Origin: Sphingomonas profundi
GTDB taxonomy: Bacteria; Pseudomonadota; Alphaproteobacteria; Sphingomonadales; Sphingomonadaceae
Reading direction: 5' to 3'
Assembly (NCBI RefSeq): GCF_009739515.1
Contig: NZ_CP046535.1
Coordinates: forward strand, 3,767,501-3,831,500
Length of the DNA stretch: 64,000 bases
The notes beneath the pieces are model-generated. The model had not been told where the DNA came from. It saw only the letters and a list, made by a program, of their open reading frames with translations, and made no database searches. The position numbers and the translations under genes are program-made. Positions 1-9,205 of this stretch are shown piece after piece (position 1 is the first letter of the stretch; every line of letters begins with the position of its first letter).

Positions 1-86
1 CCAACGTGGCGCGGCAGTAGGCCAGCCTGCTTCCTTGTCGTCCCGGACCTGTTCCGGGGCGACGGGAGATCAGCCTGCGCCGCTCC

Positions 87-1616
87 TCACTCGCCCCGAA
101 CCCGCGGGAAGCGCGCCGAGGCCTCCAGCTCCTCCAGGTCCATGTGGCCGCGCACATAGTCGCGCGAGGCATCGCGGAACGGCTGATAGTCCCAGTGCTT
201 GGCCGCGCCCCTGGACGTCGCCGCCGCGATCAGCCGGCGCCGCCGCTGGTTGGCCAGCACGTCCGCCTCGACCTGCGCAAGATCCCATCGCTCGGCGACC
301 TCGCGACGAAATGACGCCACCTGCCCGGCATGGGCCGGATCCGCCGCCAGATTGTCCAGTTCGTCCGGATCCGCGGCGAGATCGAACAGCTGATCCGGGT
401 CCACCGGCGAGTGGATGAACTTCAGCCTCCCGCGCCGGATCATCACGATCGGCGCGATCGCACCCTCGCCGAGATATTCGCCGATCGCCTCGTCCCGCCC
501 CGCTTGCCCGAGCAGGTGAGGCATGAGGCTGACGCCGTCGGCGCACGGTGCCATCGCCTCCGGCATGTCGCCGCCGGCGAGATCGGCCAGCGTCGGCATC
601 AGGTCGACCAGCGATACGCTGGCCGCCACCCGATGCGGCGCGAAGCGGCCCGGCGCATGCACGATCATGGGCACGCGCGCGCCGCCCTCGAAGAAGTTCA
701 TCTTGTACCAGAGATCGCGCTCGCCGAGCATCTCGCCATGATCGCCGATCAGCAGGACGATCGTGTTCTGCGCCATGCCGCTTTCCGCGAGCGTATCGAG
801 CACCAGCCCGATCTGCTCGTCCACGAAGCTGATCGCGCCGTAATAAGCCCGCCGCGCCGCGCGGACCTGATCGTCGGTCACGTCGTCCAGGTCCATGCCG
901 ATCACGTGGCGCAGGCGCAGCGCGTGCGGATCCTGGTCCGCCTTGGCGATGCGGACGCGTGGTTCGGGGATGTCGGCGTCGTCGTACAGGTTCCAGTAGC
1001 GCGCGGGGATGGCGAACGGATCGTGCGGGTGGGTGAGCGACATCACCATGAAGAAGGGGCGTTCGTCCTTCCCCCGCGCGATCTCGTAGAGCTTGCGGCG
1101 GGTGACGAAGCTCACCTCCTCGTCATAGTCGAGCTGGTTGGTGCGCACGCAGGGGCCGGCGGTCAGCACCGAATCCATCGAGTGATACCAGCTCGGCCGA
1201 TCGGCGAAGCGCGTCCAGTCCGGCGTCCAGCCGAAGTCGGCGGGGTAGATGTCGGTGGTCAGCCGCTCCTCGAAACCGTGCAGCTGGTCCGGCCCGACGA
1301 AGTGCATCTTGCCGGCGAGAATGGTGCGATAGCCGCGATAGCGCAGGTCGTGGGCGATGGTCGGCTGATCGGCCGGGAATTCGCAGGCATTGTCATAGGC
1401 GCCGATCCGCGACGGCAGCAGGCCGGAGAGGAAGGAGAAGCGGGACGGCGCGCACAGCGGGCTGTTGCAATAGGCGCTGTCGAACACCACGCCTTCCGCC
1501 GCCAGCCGCGCGATGTTCGGCGCCTTCACCAGCGGGTGGCCATAGACCGGCAGCGCGCTGGGCGCCATCTGGTCCGCCATCAGGATGAGGATGTTGGGCT
1601 GTTCGGAACGGACCAC
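87..1616 (-). CDS. betC: Choline-sulfatase
   Basis: Hydrolyses choline-O-sulfate to choline and sulfate in the cytoplasm, the entry step to choline and betaine use. From the GTG at 1616 the protein is 509 residues, the usual BetC length. The metal-binding Asp lies in ILMADQ (Asp15), and the sulfatase signature CAPSR gives Cys55 as the residue converted to formylglycine. The segments around CGxxAYDN, KMHFVGPDQLHGFEERL and SLTHPHDPF are those of choline-sulfatases rather than aryl sulfatases. The GTG is preferred because GGAG lies 7 nt upstream; a longer reading from 1691 adds 25 residues of poor family match. It is divergent from the FAD oxidoreductase at 1789. No betA or betB is in the window. 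Assignment is strong by motif and length. Confidence 0.93.
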   Translation of the reverse strand: MVRSEQPNILILMADQMAPSALPVYGHPLVKAPNIARLAAEGVVFDSAYCNSPLCAPSRFSFLSGLLPSRIGAYDNACEFPADQPTIAHDLRYRGYRTILAGKMHFVGPDQLHGFEERLTTDIYPADFGWTPDWTRFADRPSWYHSMDSVLTAGPCVRTNQLDYDEEVSFVTRRKLYEIARGKDERPFFMVMSLTHPHDPFAIPARYWNLYDDADIPEPRVRIAKADQDPHALRLRHVIGMDLDDVTDDQVRAARRAYYGAISFVDEQIGLVLDTLAESGMAQNTIVLLIGDHGEMLGERDLWYKMNFFEGGARVPMIVHAPGRFAPHRVAASVSLVDLMPTLADLAGGDMPEAMAPCADGVSLMPHLLGQAGRDEAIGEYLGEGAIAPIVMIRRGRLKFIHSPVDPDQLFDLAADPDELDNLAADPAHAGQVASFRREVAERWDLAQVEADVLANQRRRRLIAAATSRGAAKHWDYQPFRDASRDYVRGHMDLEELEASARFPRVRGE

Positions 1617-1697
1617 TCGGCATCTCCACGGTGCGTGGCCGATGGGTGCCGCATCGGGGGGCACAGGGGAAGCGACCGGCCTTGATGGCAACCATTA

Positions 1698-1707
1698 GAA
1701 GCGCTTC
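1698..1707. promoter_or_regulatory. Perfect 10-bp palindrome between divergent genes
   Basis: GAAGCGCTTC sits in the 172-base gap between betC and the FAD oxidoreductase, where both promoters must lie. It may be an operator for a regulator outside the window. No -10/-35 pair is obvious. A palindrome of this size can occur by chance. Confidence 0.25.
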
Positions 1708-1788
1708 ATATCTCCGCCGATCGATGCCGCGTAAGGAACAAGGCCCTATGCTCGGCGGCGTTTCCATCAGGCGAGGGTCCAGCGACCT

Positions 1789-3153
1789 ATGAAGCACGTC
1801 ACCGAACCGAGCCGCCGGGTGGATGTCGTCCGCGAGACGGACGTGCTGGTGGTCGGCGGCGGGCCGGGCGGCCTGGCCGCCGCGCTCGCCTCCGCCCGCG
1901 CCGGAGTCGAGACGACCCTGCTGGAGCGCTACGGCTGCTTCGGCGGCAACATGACGCAGGTCGGTGTCGAGGGGCTCGCCTGGTATCGCCATCCCGCAAC
2001 GATCGACAGCGAGGGCATCGGCCCCGAGTTCGAGCAGCGCGCCATCGCGATGGGCGCGGCCCTGCCGGAGCCTCAGTCGACGAGCCACGCACTCGATGCC
2101 GAGCTGTTCAAGCATGTCGCGGACGTGCTGGTGCAGGAGGCCGGCATCCACCCGATGCTGCACCGGCTCTGCGTGGCGCCGATCATGGAAGGCGGCGAGA
2201 TCCGCGGCGTGATCGTGGAGAGCAAGGCCGGCCGCGAGGCGATCCTCGCCAGGCGCGTGATCGATGCGACCGGCGATGCCGATATCGCGGCGCGCTGCGG
2301 CGCCCCGGTCCACAAGACGCCGCGCGAGGACATGATGGCGACGTCGGTGATGTTCTCGATGAGCGGCGTCAACAAGGCGCGCTTCATCGCACAGGTGAAG
2401 GCCGATCCGCAGACTTACGCCGACTGGGCCGGCAACGGCGAATGGGACATAGAGACCGACGGCAAGGAGGATGCGATGTTCTCGCCCTTTTTGCGCAAGC
2501 CGTTCAAGAAGGCGCTGGAAACGGGGCTGCTGCCGGCCAACCTCTCCACCATCGCCGGCACCTGGGGCACCGTGTCGGATCAGGGCGATCTCACCTATCT
2601 CAACCTCGTCCATATCGCGAACTGCGACGGCACCGATCCCGACGACCTCACCCGTGGCGAGATGGAGGGCCGCTGGCAGGCGATGATGGCGGTGGAGGCG
2701 CTCAAGCGCTTCATGCCGGGCTGCGAGGACGCCAAGCTGCGCAATTTCGGTATGACCTTGGGCGTGCGCGACACCCGCAAGATCGATGCCGCCTACAACA
2801 TGACCGAGACGGACGTGCGCCAGCAGGGCCGCTTCGACGACAGCATCGGTATCTTTCCGGAATTCATCGACGGCTACGGCCTGCTCATCCTGCCGACCAC
2901 CGGGCGCTACTTCCATGTCCCGTATCGCGCGATGCTGCCCAGGCAGGTCGGCAACCTGCTGGTCGCCGGCCGGGCGATCGGCGGGGACAGGATCTCGCAT
3001 GCCGCCGTGCGCAACATGATGTGCTGCGCGGTCGCGGGGCAGGGGGCGGGTACGGCGGCGGCGATCTCGATCAAGACCGGCCAGCCGCTGGATCGGCTCG
3101 ACATGGGCATGGTGCAGGCCGAATTGAGGCGACAGGGCGCGCGCATCCATTAA
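1789..3153 (+). CDS. FAD-dependent oxidoreductase (FAD_oxidored family)
   Basis: A 454-residue soluble flavoprotein. An N-terminal dinucleotide-binding fold has GGGPGG at residues 23-28 and ends in the ATGDAD FAD motif near residue 160. The C-terminal region carries the second FAD motif around VAGRAIGGD. It matches the FAD-dependent oxidoreductase group that includes thiazole-biosynthesis-like and succinate-dehydrogenase-like proteins; the substrate cannot be read from sequence. It is followed 9 nt later by an MFS transporter, so the two probably form a transport-plus-oxidation pair. Its position next to choline-sulfatase suggests a small organic (amine or sulfate ester) substrate, which is inference. 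The ATG start has a weak GAGGG 11 nt upstream. Confidence 0.75.
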   Translation: MKHVTEPSRRVDVVRETDVLVVGGGPGGLAAALASARAGVETTLLERYGCFGGNMTQVGVEGLAWYRHPATIDSEGIGPEFEQRAIAMGAALPEPQSTSHALDAELFKHVADVLVQEAGIHPMLHRLCVAPIMEGGEIRGVIVESKAGREAILARRVIDATGDADIAARCGAPVHKTPREDMMATSVMFSMSGVNKARFIAQVKADPQTYADWAGNGEWDIETDGKEDAMFSPFLRKPFKKALETGLLPANLSTIAGTWGTVSDQGDLTYLNLVHIANCDGTDPDDLTRGEMEGRWQAMMAVEALKRFMPGCEDAKLRNFGMTLGVRDTRKIDAAYNMTETDVRQQGRFDDSIGIFPEFIDGYGLLILPTTGRYFHVPYRAMLPRQVGNLLVAGRAIGGDRISHAAVRNMMCCAVAGQGAGTAAAISIKTGQPLDRLDMGMVQAELRRQGARIH

Positions 3154-3162
3154 GCTGGCATC

Positions 3163-4434
3163 GTGGGGATCGCCGTGGAGCAGGACAGGCGTTTGAAGTG
3201 GCTGGTGCTCGCGCTGGCCAGCATCGCCATTTCCGGCAGCTATTATGCGTTCGATGCGGTGGCGCCGGTCGCCGACATGCTTCGTTCGCAGCGCGGGCTC
3301 AGCCAGTCGCAGATCGGCCTGCTGAACGCGGTGATGGGGCTGCCCAATATTCCGCTGGCGCTGGTCGGCGGCCTGATGATCGATCGGTTCGGCGCGTCGC
3401 GCGTCGTCGTCGGCACCGCCGCCTTCTGCTTCGTCGGCACCGCGCTCACCGCCGTGGGGGAGCCGTTCGGCCTGATGGTGTTCGGCCGCCTGCTGTTCGG
3501 GATCGGGCAGGAGACGTTGCTGATCGCGCTGCTGGCCGGCATCGCCGCGTGGTTCCATGCCGCGCGGGCCGCGCTGGCGATGGCGCTGCTGTTCAGCCTG
3601 GCGCGTGTCGGCTCCTATATGGCGGACATCTCGCCGCACTGGGCGCCGGGCCTCTATGCCGGCGGATGGCAGCCGCCGCTCTGGCTGGCGGCGGGACTGA
3701 CCGGGATCAGCTTCGCCGGCGCGCTGGCCTATCGCGCGCTCGATGTCCGCCACGGGCCGGCCGCCGCCGCCGGCACGCACACGTGGCAGGGCATGTTCGC
3801 CTTTGGCGGCTTCGACCGCTCCTTCTGGTACATCCTCGCGCTCAACGTGCTGTTCGCGTCCGTCTTCTTCCCATTCCGCAGCACCTTCGCGATCGTCTAC
3901 TTCCAGGATGCCAAGGGCCTCTCGCTGGCGGAGGCGGGTCTGCTCAACAGCTGGGTGTTCTTCACCGCCATCTTCGCCACGCCGGTCTTCGGCCGGATCG
4001 CCGATCGCTTCGGCCGCCGCGCGATGCTGCTGACCTTGGGCGCGGGCCTCATGCCGCTCACCTTCCTCACGCTCGGCGCGACCCACTGGAGCCTATGGAT
4101 CTCGACGGTGATGATGGGGCTGAGCTTCTCGGTCGTGCCCGCCGTGATCTGGCCGGCCACGGCGATGCTGGTCGCGCCCAGGCGGCTGGGGACGGCTTTC
4201 GGCCTGATCAACATGTTGCAGAGCCTTGGCCTCACCGTCTGCAACATCGCGGCGGGCTGGCTGAACGACGTGAGCCGTGCCGGCCCCGCGCATCCGGCAG
4301 GCTATGAACCGATGCTGTGGCTGTTCGGCCTGCTGGCGACGATCGGCTTCGTCGCGACGGCGGCGCTGTGGATCCGCGAATCCGGTCCGCGCGGGCACGG
4401 CCTCAATTCCGCGATCCCGGCGACGCCGCACTGA
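3163..4434 (+). CDS. MFS transporter
   Basis: A 423-residue inner-membrane permease with about 12 hydrophobic segments in two halves. The loop-2/3 signature appears as the charged GLMIDRFG segment near residue 68 and again as GRIADRFGRR near residue 280. It lies directly behind the FAD oxidoreductase and probably shares its transcript, so it likely imports that enzyme's substrate or a relative; the ligand is unknown. GTG at 3163 is given; GTG at 3175, with GGGG 5 nt upstream, is an equally good start and shortens the protein by four residues. Its TGA is immediately followed by the TCA of the convergent soxG stop, leaving no room for a terminator between them. Confidence 0.85.
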   Translation: MGIAVEQDRRLKWLVLALASIAISGSYYAFDAVAPVADMLRSQRGLSQSQIGLLNAVMGLPNIPLALVGGLMIDRFGASRVVVGTAAFCFVGTALTAVGEPFGLMVFGRLLFGIGQETLLIALLAGIAAWFHAARAALAMALLFSLARVGSYMADISPHWAPGLYAGGWQPPLWLAAGLTGISFAGALAYRALDVRHGPAAAAGTHTWQGMFAFGGFDRSFWYILALNVLFASVFFPFRSTFAIVYFQDAKGLSLAEAGLLNSWVFFTAIFATPVFGRIADRFGRRAMLLTLGAGLMPLTFLTLGATHWSLWISTVMMGLSFSVVPAVIWPATAMLVAPRRLGTAFGLINMLQSLGLTVCNIAAGWLNDVSRAGPAHPAGYEPMLWLFGLLATIGFVATAALWIRESGPRGHGLNSAIPATPH

Positions 4435-4920
4435 TCAGACGGCGAGCAGCGCCTGCTGCCAGAAATGAACCATTGCCGCCGCGTAGCTCGCCGGCACGTA
4501 AGCCACGCAGGACTGGTCGCTTTCCACCCACAGGCGCACGGCGACATGGTCGATGATCGTGGCGGCGCTGCATCCAACCGCGAAGGCCGGCGACTCGGCG
4601 TCGAACACGCCGCTTTCCATCAGCAAGGTCCGCCAGCCGGAACCGGCGATCCGCACCCGCACGATGCCCCCGCCGATCGCGGTGAGGGCGCCATCGTCGC
4701 CGAGGATGGCGGCGACCGGCGCGGCATCCCCCTCGACCAGCCAGACGGTGGGCTCGAACCGGATGAGGGTGACGCCGTCGACCGCGACCGAGTGCCCCAT
4801 CGGCGGCAAGGCCGTGCCGAGAGCCGCCTCGAACCGCGCGGCGACTTCCTGCGGGCGGGACCAGATCTCCATCGCGTGGAGCGGCGCCGGCGGCAGCGTC
4901 TCGATCCTCGGCTCAGCCAC
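4435..4920 (-). CDS. soxG: Sarcosine oxidase gamma subunit
   Basis: Small subunit of heterotetrameric sarcosine oxidase, which oxidatively demethylates sarcosine to glycine and passes the methyl group to tetrahydrofolate. The 161-residue product has the SoxG fold signature: the segment around GWRTLLMESG, then RLWVESDQSCVAYVPASY near the C-terminus. GTG at 4920 is preferred because GGGGAG lies 8 nt upstream; ATG at 4941 would add seven residues. It overlaps the soxA end by 8 nt, so translation is probably coupled. It is the last gene of the leftward operon that starts at 14246. Confidence 0.88.
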   Translation of the reverse strand: MAEPRIETLPPAPLHAMEIWSRPQEVAARFEAALGTALPPMGHSVAVDGVTLIRFEPTVWLVEGDAAPVAAILGDDGALTAIGGGIVRVRIAGSGWRTLLMESGVFDAESPAFAVGCSAATIIDHVAVRLWVESDQSCVAYVPASYAAAMVHFWQQALLAV

Positions 4921-7687
4921 GATAGCGCTCCCCGGCCGCATCGTAGAAGTGCGGCGCCGCCACCCGCACGCGCGTCGAGGCGCCGCGCATGGGCGATGAC
5001 GCGATCAGCGTCTCGCCGTGGCGGGCGCGTCCGTCGCGCAGCAGCGCCAGCGCGATCGAACCCTCGTCCGCAACCCGCCGGCCGGCGGCGGTGACATGGC
5101 CGTGCGGCGTTTCGCCCTCGGCCGCTATCAGCATCGCGCCTTCCAGGATCGCGCCGTCCAGCGCCTCCAGCCCAACGAGTTGCAGCCGCCCCGTTTCGCT
5201 CAACGCCGGCCGTTGCAGCCCGGCCGCGCCGATATAGCCGCCGGCCTTGTTGAGCATCGTCCGCAGGCCCATATCGTCGGGCGTCGTCCGCCCGTCCACC
5301 TCGCCGCCGACGAGGACATGGCCCTTCTCGATGCGCAGCAGGTCCATCGCGTCGAGCCCGTATGGCCCGCCGCCCGCCGCCGCGACGGCCGCCGCGAGGG
5401 CGCTCCACACCGGCAGGGCAGCAGTGGCCTCCGCATAGATCTCGAACGCCCGCTCGCCGCTGTAGCTGGCCGCCAGCACCAGCACCGGCACGCCGGCCAG
5501 GGTGGCGCGGGCGGCGGACATGTGACGCGGCGGCTCGCCACCGGTCAGCGTCTCGACGATCGCCTTCGCGCGCGGCCCCGCCAGCGCCACCGCGGCATGA
5601 TGCTCCTGCACGTTCACCACGGAGACGCGCATCTCCGGCCGCAGCGTGTTGCGCACGTAGGAGAGGTGCGTCGCCATCCGGTCCGCACCGCCGGTCGAGC
5701 TGGTCAGCAGGTAGCGGTCGTCGGCGATGCGCCACACGGTGCCGTCGTCGAACACCATGCCATCCTCGCGGAGCATGAAGGTGTAGCGCCCGCGCCCGGT
5801 CTTCAGCGTCGCCACGGCCGTCGCGCAGACCAGTTCCAGCAGCGCCGCCGCGTCCGGCCCCGACACCTCGAACTTGGCGAGCGTGGAAACGTCGGTGAGG
5901 CCCACATGCTGCCTAACCGCCTTCGCCTCGCGCATCGCCGCCGCCGTCGTCGTCTCGCCTTCCAGCGGGTAGGCGCGCGGCCGGAACCAGTGGCCGGTCG
6001 GCTGCCACACCGGCTTGTGACGCGCATGCGCGTCATGCAGCGGCAGGCGGCGGACATGGGCGCCGGCGGACTTCGCGGCCGTTCCCGCCAGCACGCCCAT
6101 CGTCACCGGCGTGTAGGGTGGGCGGAAGGTGGTGACGCCCGCATCGGGCACCGCGACGCCCTGCTTCTCGGCCAGGCGCGACAGGGCGACGATGTTGCTC
6201 GTCTTGCCCTGATCGGTCGCCATGCCGAGCGTGGTGTAGCGCTTCAGATGCTCGACCGAGCGATAGCCCTCCTGCCAAGCGAGATCGACATCGGCGAGGG
6301 TCACGTCGTTCTGGAAGTCGACGAAGCTCTTCTTCGGCGCGCCTGCCGGCGTGACCGGCGGGGCAGGGGGCGGATCGGCCGCGCCGCCCACGGTGACGCA
6401 CGCCTGCGCGATGGGGCCGGGCACGAACGCCTGCGCCGCTTCGTTCCAGTCCAGCTTGCCGCCAGCCTGCATGTGCAGGTGGACGACCGGCACGAACCCG
6501 CCCGATACGGCGAGAAGATCGGCCTCCCAGCCCTGCTCGCGCCCGCCGACCAGCGCCGTGACCCGCTTCAGGTGATGGCGCGTGCCGGAGACGCCGGCGG
6601 GGCGCGCATCGAAGTGGGTGGGGTAGGGGGATGCCGGCCCGCTGCCCGCCGGCCGGGCGTCGAGAATGGCGACGACATCGGCGCCCGCCTCCGCTAACGC
6701 GTCGGCCGTGCGATAGGCATCGTCGTTGTTGGTGGCGATCACGACACGCCGGCCCGGCACCACCCCGAAGCGCCGGACGTAGGTGCGCACCGCCTGCGAC
6801 AGCATGACGCCGGGCCGGTCATTGTCGCTGAACGGGATCGGCCGTTCGAGCGCGCCGGTCGCGAGGATCACCTTGCCCGCGCGGACATGCCAGAGGCGCT
6901 GGGCGATGCCATGCGGCGGTATCGCGCCGGGTTCGACAAGCCGCTCGGCCAGGGTGACGAAATTATGGTCCCAGTAGCCGGAAGCCGTGGTGCGCGTCAG
7001 GATGCGCCCGCCGAGCGCGCGGATGCGGGCTGCGGCGGCTTCGATCCACGCCGGATCGCGGCCGGCCTCGGGATCGCGGATCAGTGACGCGCCGAGCACC
7101 GCGTCCTGCTCCACCAGCATCACCCGCGCGCCGCCTTCCGCCGCATCCAGCGCCGCCTTCAGCCCGGCCGGGCCGGCGCCCACCACCAGCACGTCGCAGA
7201 AGCCGGCGCGCTGCGCGAAGCCGTCCGGATCCCGCTCTGCCGGCGCCTTGCCCAGCCCGGCCGCCCGGCGGATCGGCACCTCGTAGCGCAGCCAGCGTTT
7301 CGCCGGGCCGAAGAAGGTCTTGTAGTAGAAGCCGGCCGGCAGGGCGCGCGATGCGAGCCCGATCACCGCGCCGGCATCGTGGGAGAGGCTGAGCCAGTGG
7401 TTCTGGCTTGTCGCGACCAGCCCGTCATACACGAACAGGTCGGTGGCGCGCGTGTTCGGCTCGGCGCGGCCACCCTCGCCGACCGTGACCAGCGCGTTGG
7501 GCTCCTCGACACCCGCCGCCATGATCCCGCGCGGGCGATGATATTTGAAGCTGCGCCCGACAAGGCCGATGCCGTTGGCGAGCAGGGCCGCCGCCAGCGT
7601 GTCGCCCGGCCGCGCCTTCAACGGCACGCCATCGAACGAGAAGGAGACGGTCTCTCCGCCATCGGCGGCGCGATATGGCCCCCTCAT
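4913..7687 (-). CDS. soxA: Sarcosine oxidase alpha subunit
   Basis: Large subunit of heterotetrameric sarcosine oxidase. The 924-residue chain has the family order: an N-terminal 2Fe-2S-type fold (residues 1-90, with SFKYHRPRG), a linker with FYYKTFF, a dinucleotide-binding domain starting at VVGAGPAGLKAA near residue 167 for NAD, and a C-terminal aminomethyltransferase-like folate domain from about residue 560 (GHWFRPRAY onward). The ATG at 7687 overlaps the soxD stop as ATGA, so the longer reading from 7762 is rejected. Length is slightly below the usual 960-1000 residues. Context with soxB, soxD and soxG makes the assignment firm. Confidence 0.93.
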   Translation of the reverse strand: MRGPYRAADGGETVSFSFDGVPLKARPGDTLAAALLANGIGLVGRSFKYHRPRGIMAAGVEEPNALVTVGEGGRAEPNTRATDLFVYDGLVATSQNHWLSLSHDAGAVIGLASRALPAGFYYKTFFGPAKRWLRYEVPIRRAAGLGKAPAERDPDGFAQRAGFCDVLVVGAGPAGLKAALDAAEGGARVMLVEQDAVLGASLIRDPEAGRDPAWIEAAAARIRALGGRILTRTTASGYWDHNFVTLAERLVEPGAIPPHGIAQRLWHVRAGKVILATGALERPIPFSDNDRPGVMLSQAVRTYVRRFGVVPGRRVVIATNNDDAYRTADALAEAGADVVAILDARPAGSGPASPYPTHFDARPAGVSGTRHHLKRVTALVGGREQGWEADLLAVSGGFVPVVHLHMQAGGKLDWNEAAQAFVPGPIAQACVTVGGAADPPPAPPVTPAGAPKKSFVDFQNDVTLADVDLAWQEGYRSVEHLKRYTTLGMATDQGKTSNIVALSRLAEKQGVAVPDAGVTTFRPPYTPVTMGVLAGTAAKSAGAHVRRLPLHDAHARHKPVWQPTGHWFRPRAYPLEGETTTAAAMREAKAVRQHVGLTDVSTLAKFEVSGPDAAALLELVCATAVATLKTGRGRYTFMLREDGMVFDDGTVWRIADDRYLLTSSTGGADRMATHLSYVRNTLRPEMRVSVVNVQEHHAAVALAGPRAKAIVETLTGGEPPRHMSAARATLAGVPVLVLAASYSGERAFEIYAEATAALPVWSALAAAVAAAGGGPYGLDAMDLLRIEKGHVLVGGEVDGRTTPDDMGLRTMLNKAGGYIGAAGLQRPALSETGRLQLVGLEALDGAILEGAMLIAAEGETPHGHVTAAGRRVADEGSIALALLRDGRARHGETLIASSPMRGASTRVRVAAPHFYDAAGERYRG

Positions 7688-7947
7688 GGCAGCGCCTCCG
7701 GCCCGATCGTCCGCACCGCCGCGATCGCGTGGGTCAGGCGATCGCGTGTCAGCACCAGCCACGCCCGGCAGCCGTAGGTATGGCGCCAGATCTCGTCATC
7801 CATGCCCATCGGGTTGGCGCGGGTGAACAGCGTGCCCATCGCCGTCCCTACCGGCCCGGCCGGATCCACGACGGAGTCGGTCGTGCGCTCGTAGGTGAAC
7901 TCGGCCTGCGCGCGCGGGCCGCAATGGGGGCAGGGGATCAGATACAT
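7684..7947 (-). CDS. soxD: Sarcosine oxidase delta subunit
   Basis: An 87-residue zinc-binding subunit of heterotetrameric sarcosine oxidase. It starts MYLIPCPHCG, giving the Cys6-x2-Cys9 pair, and the later HTYGCRAW segment provides the second half of the zinc site as in known SoxD proteins. ATG at 7947 lies one base downstream of the soxB stop, and its own stop overlaps the soxA start, so the order soxB-soxD-soxA-soxG is the classical one. The longer reading upstream (to 8109) is out-of-frame soxB sequence and is not real. Confidence 0.93.
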   Translation of the reverse strand: MYLIPCPHCGPRAQAEFTYERTTDSVVDPAGPVGTAMGTLFTRANPMGMDDEIWRHTYGCRAWLVLTRDRLTHAIAAVRTIGPEALP

Positions 7948-7948
7948 G

Positions 7949-9205
7949 TCAGCGGTGGTTCGGCAGCGGGCCGGCGCCCGATTCGTCGATCGTCGCGCCC
8001 CGCGCGAAGCGATCGAGCGCGAACGGCATCGCCAGCGGATGCGGCGTGCCCGTCGCCAGCGTGTGCGCATAGGTGAAGCCCGAGGCGGGCGTCGCCTTGA
8101 AGCCGCCATAGCACCAGCCGCCGTTCAGGAAGAGGTTGGCGATCGGCGTGGTGCCGATGATCGGCGATCCGTCAAAGCTCATGTCGGTGACGCCGGACCA
8201 GGTGCGCAGCATCCGCAGCCGCGACAGCGCCGGCATCAGCGCGATCGCCTGCGCGATGGCGCCCTCGACGATCGTCGGCTGGCCGCGCCGCGCGTAGCTG
8301 GGCCAATTGTCCGGATCGCCGCCCATCACGATCCCGCCCTTGTCGGACTGGCTGATATAGCAGTGGATCGAGTGTGACTGGACGACGCTGCGCACCATCG
8401 GCTTCACGCCTTCCGTCACCAGCGCCTGCAGGGTCTGCGATTCGATCGGCAGGCGCAGGCCGGCCATGTCCGCCACATGGCCGCTATGCCCGGCGACGCA
8501 GATGCCCACGCGCCCCGCGCCGATTCGGCCGCGTGTCGTCTCGACGCCGGTCACTCTGTCGCCGTCGCGGACGAAGCCGGTCACTTCGCATTTCTGGATG
8601 ATGTCGACGCCCAGCGCATCGGCGGCGCGGGCATAGCCCCAGGCGACGGCGTCGTGCCGCGCGGTGCCGCCGCGCCGCTGGATCAGCGCGCCCTCGATCG
8701 GGAAGCGCGCATCGCGCGACATGTCGAGCAGCGGCTCGATCTTCGCCACCTGATCGCGCGTCAGCAGTTCGGCGTCGATCCCGTCGCAGGCCATCGCGTC
8801 GCCGCGCTGCGCCAGCACGGTCATGTCCGCATCGGAATGACCGAGCACGAGAGAGCCGCGCGGCGAGAACATCACGTTGTAGTTCAGCTCGTCGCTCAGA
8901 TGCTCCCACAGCTTGAGGCCGAACTCGAAGAAATCGTGCAGCGGCTTGAGCCGGTAGTTGGAGCGGACCAGGGTGGTGTTGCGGCCGACATTGCCGCCGC
9001 CGATCCAGCCCTTCTCCAGCACCGCCACGTTGCGCAGCCCGTGCACCTTCGCGAGATAATAGGCCGTGGCGAGGCCGTGGCCGCCGCCGCCGATGACGAT
9101 CACGTCATAGGATGCGCGCGGTTCGGCATCGCGCCAGGCGGGTTGCCAATGCTTGTGCCCGCCAATCGCGCCGCGGATCAGGCCGAATGCCGAGTAGCGG
9201 TTCAT
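7949..9205 (-). CDS. soxB: Sarcosine oxidase beta subunit
   Basis: The 418-residue catalytic flavoprotein subunit that oxidises sarcosine. It has the N-terminal FAD site IGGGGHG at residues 38-44 and a conserved RHDAVAWGY segment in which His184 matches the histidine that carries covalent FMN in characterised SoxB. WSGVTDMSFDGSPIIG and the GGWCYGGFKATP segment near the C-terminus are also diagnostic. ATG at 9205 overlaps the stop of the upstream amine oxidase-like gene by 4 nt. The order and overlaps with soxD, soxA and soxG indicate one coupled operon. Confidence 0.94.
   Translation of the reverse strand: MNRYSAFGLIRGAIGGHKHWQPAWRDAEPRASYDVIVIGGGGHGLATAYYLAKVHGLRNVAVLEKGWIGGGNVGRNTTLVRSNYRLKPLHDFFEFGLKLWEHLSDELNYNVMFSPRGSLVLGHSDADMTVLAQRGDAMACDGIDAELLTRDQVAKIEPLLDMSRDARFPIEGALIQRRGGTARHDAVAWGYARAADALGVDIIQKCEVTGFVRDGDRVTGVETTRGRIGAGRVGICVAGHSGHVADMAGLRLPIESQTLQALVTEGVKPMVRSVVQSHSIHCYISQSDKGGIVMGGDPDNWPSYARRGQPTIVEGAIAQAIALMPALSRLRMLRTWSGVTDMSFDGSPIIGTTPIANLFLNGGWCYGGFKATPASGFTYAHTLATGTPHPLAMPFALDRFARGATIDESGAGPLPNHR

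Noticed and set aside
1-86. Possible gene at the left edge
   Set aside because: The first 86 bases show no start, stop pattern or motif that I can link to a gene; only the stop of betC is at 87.
1393-4086. Very long minus-strand open frame (897 codons) antisense to the FAD oxidoreductase and MFS genes
   Set aside because: Arg/His/Ala-rich shadow frame caused by high GC; no recognisable domain, and the plus-strand genes have clear families and start signals.
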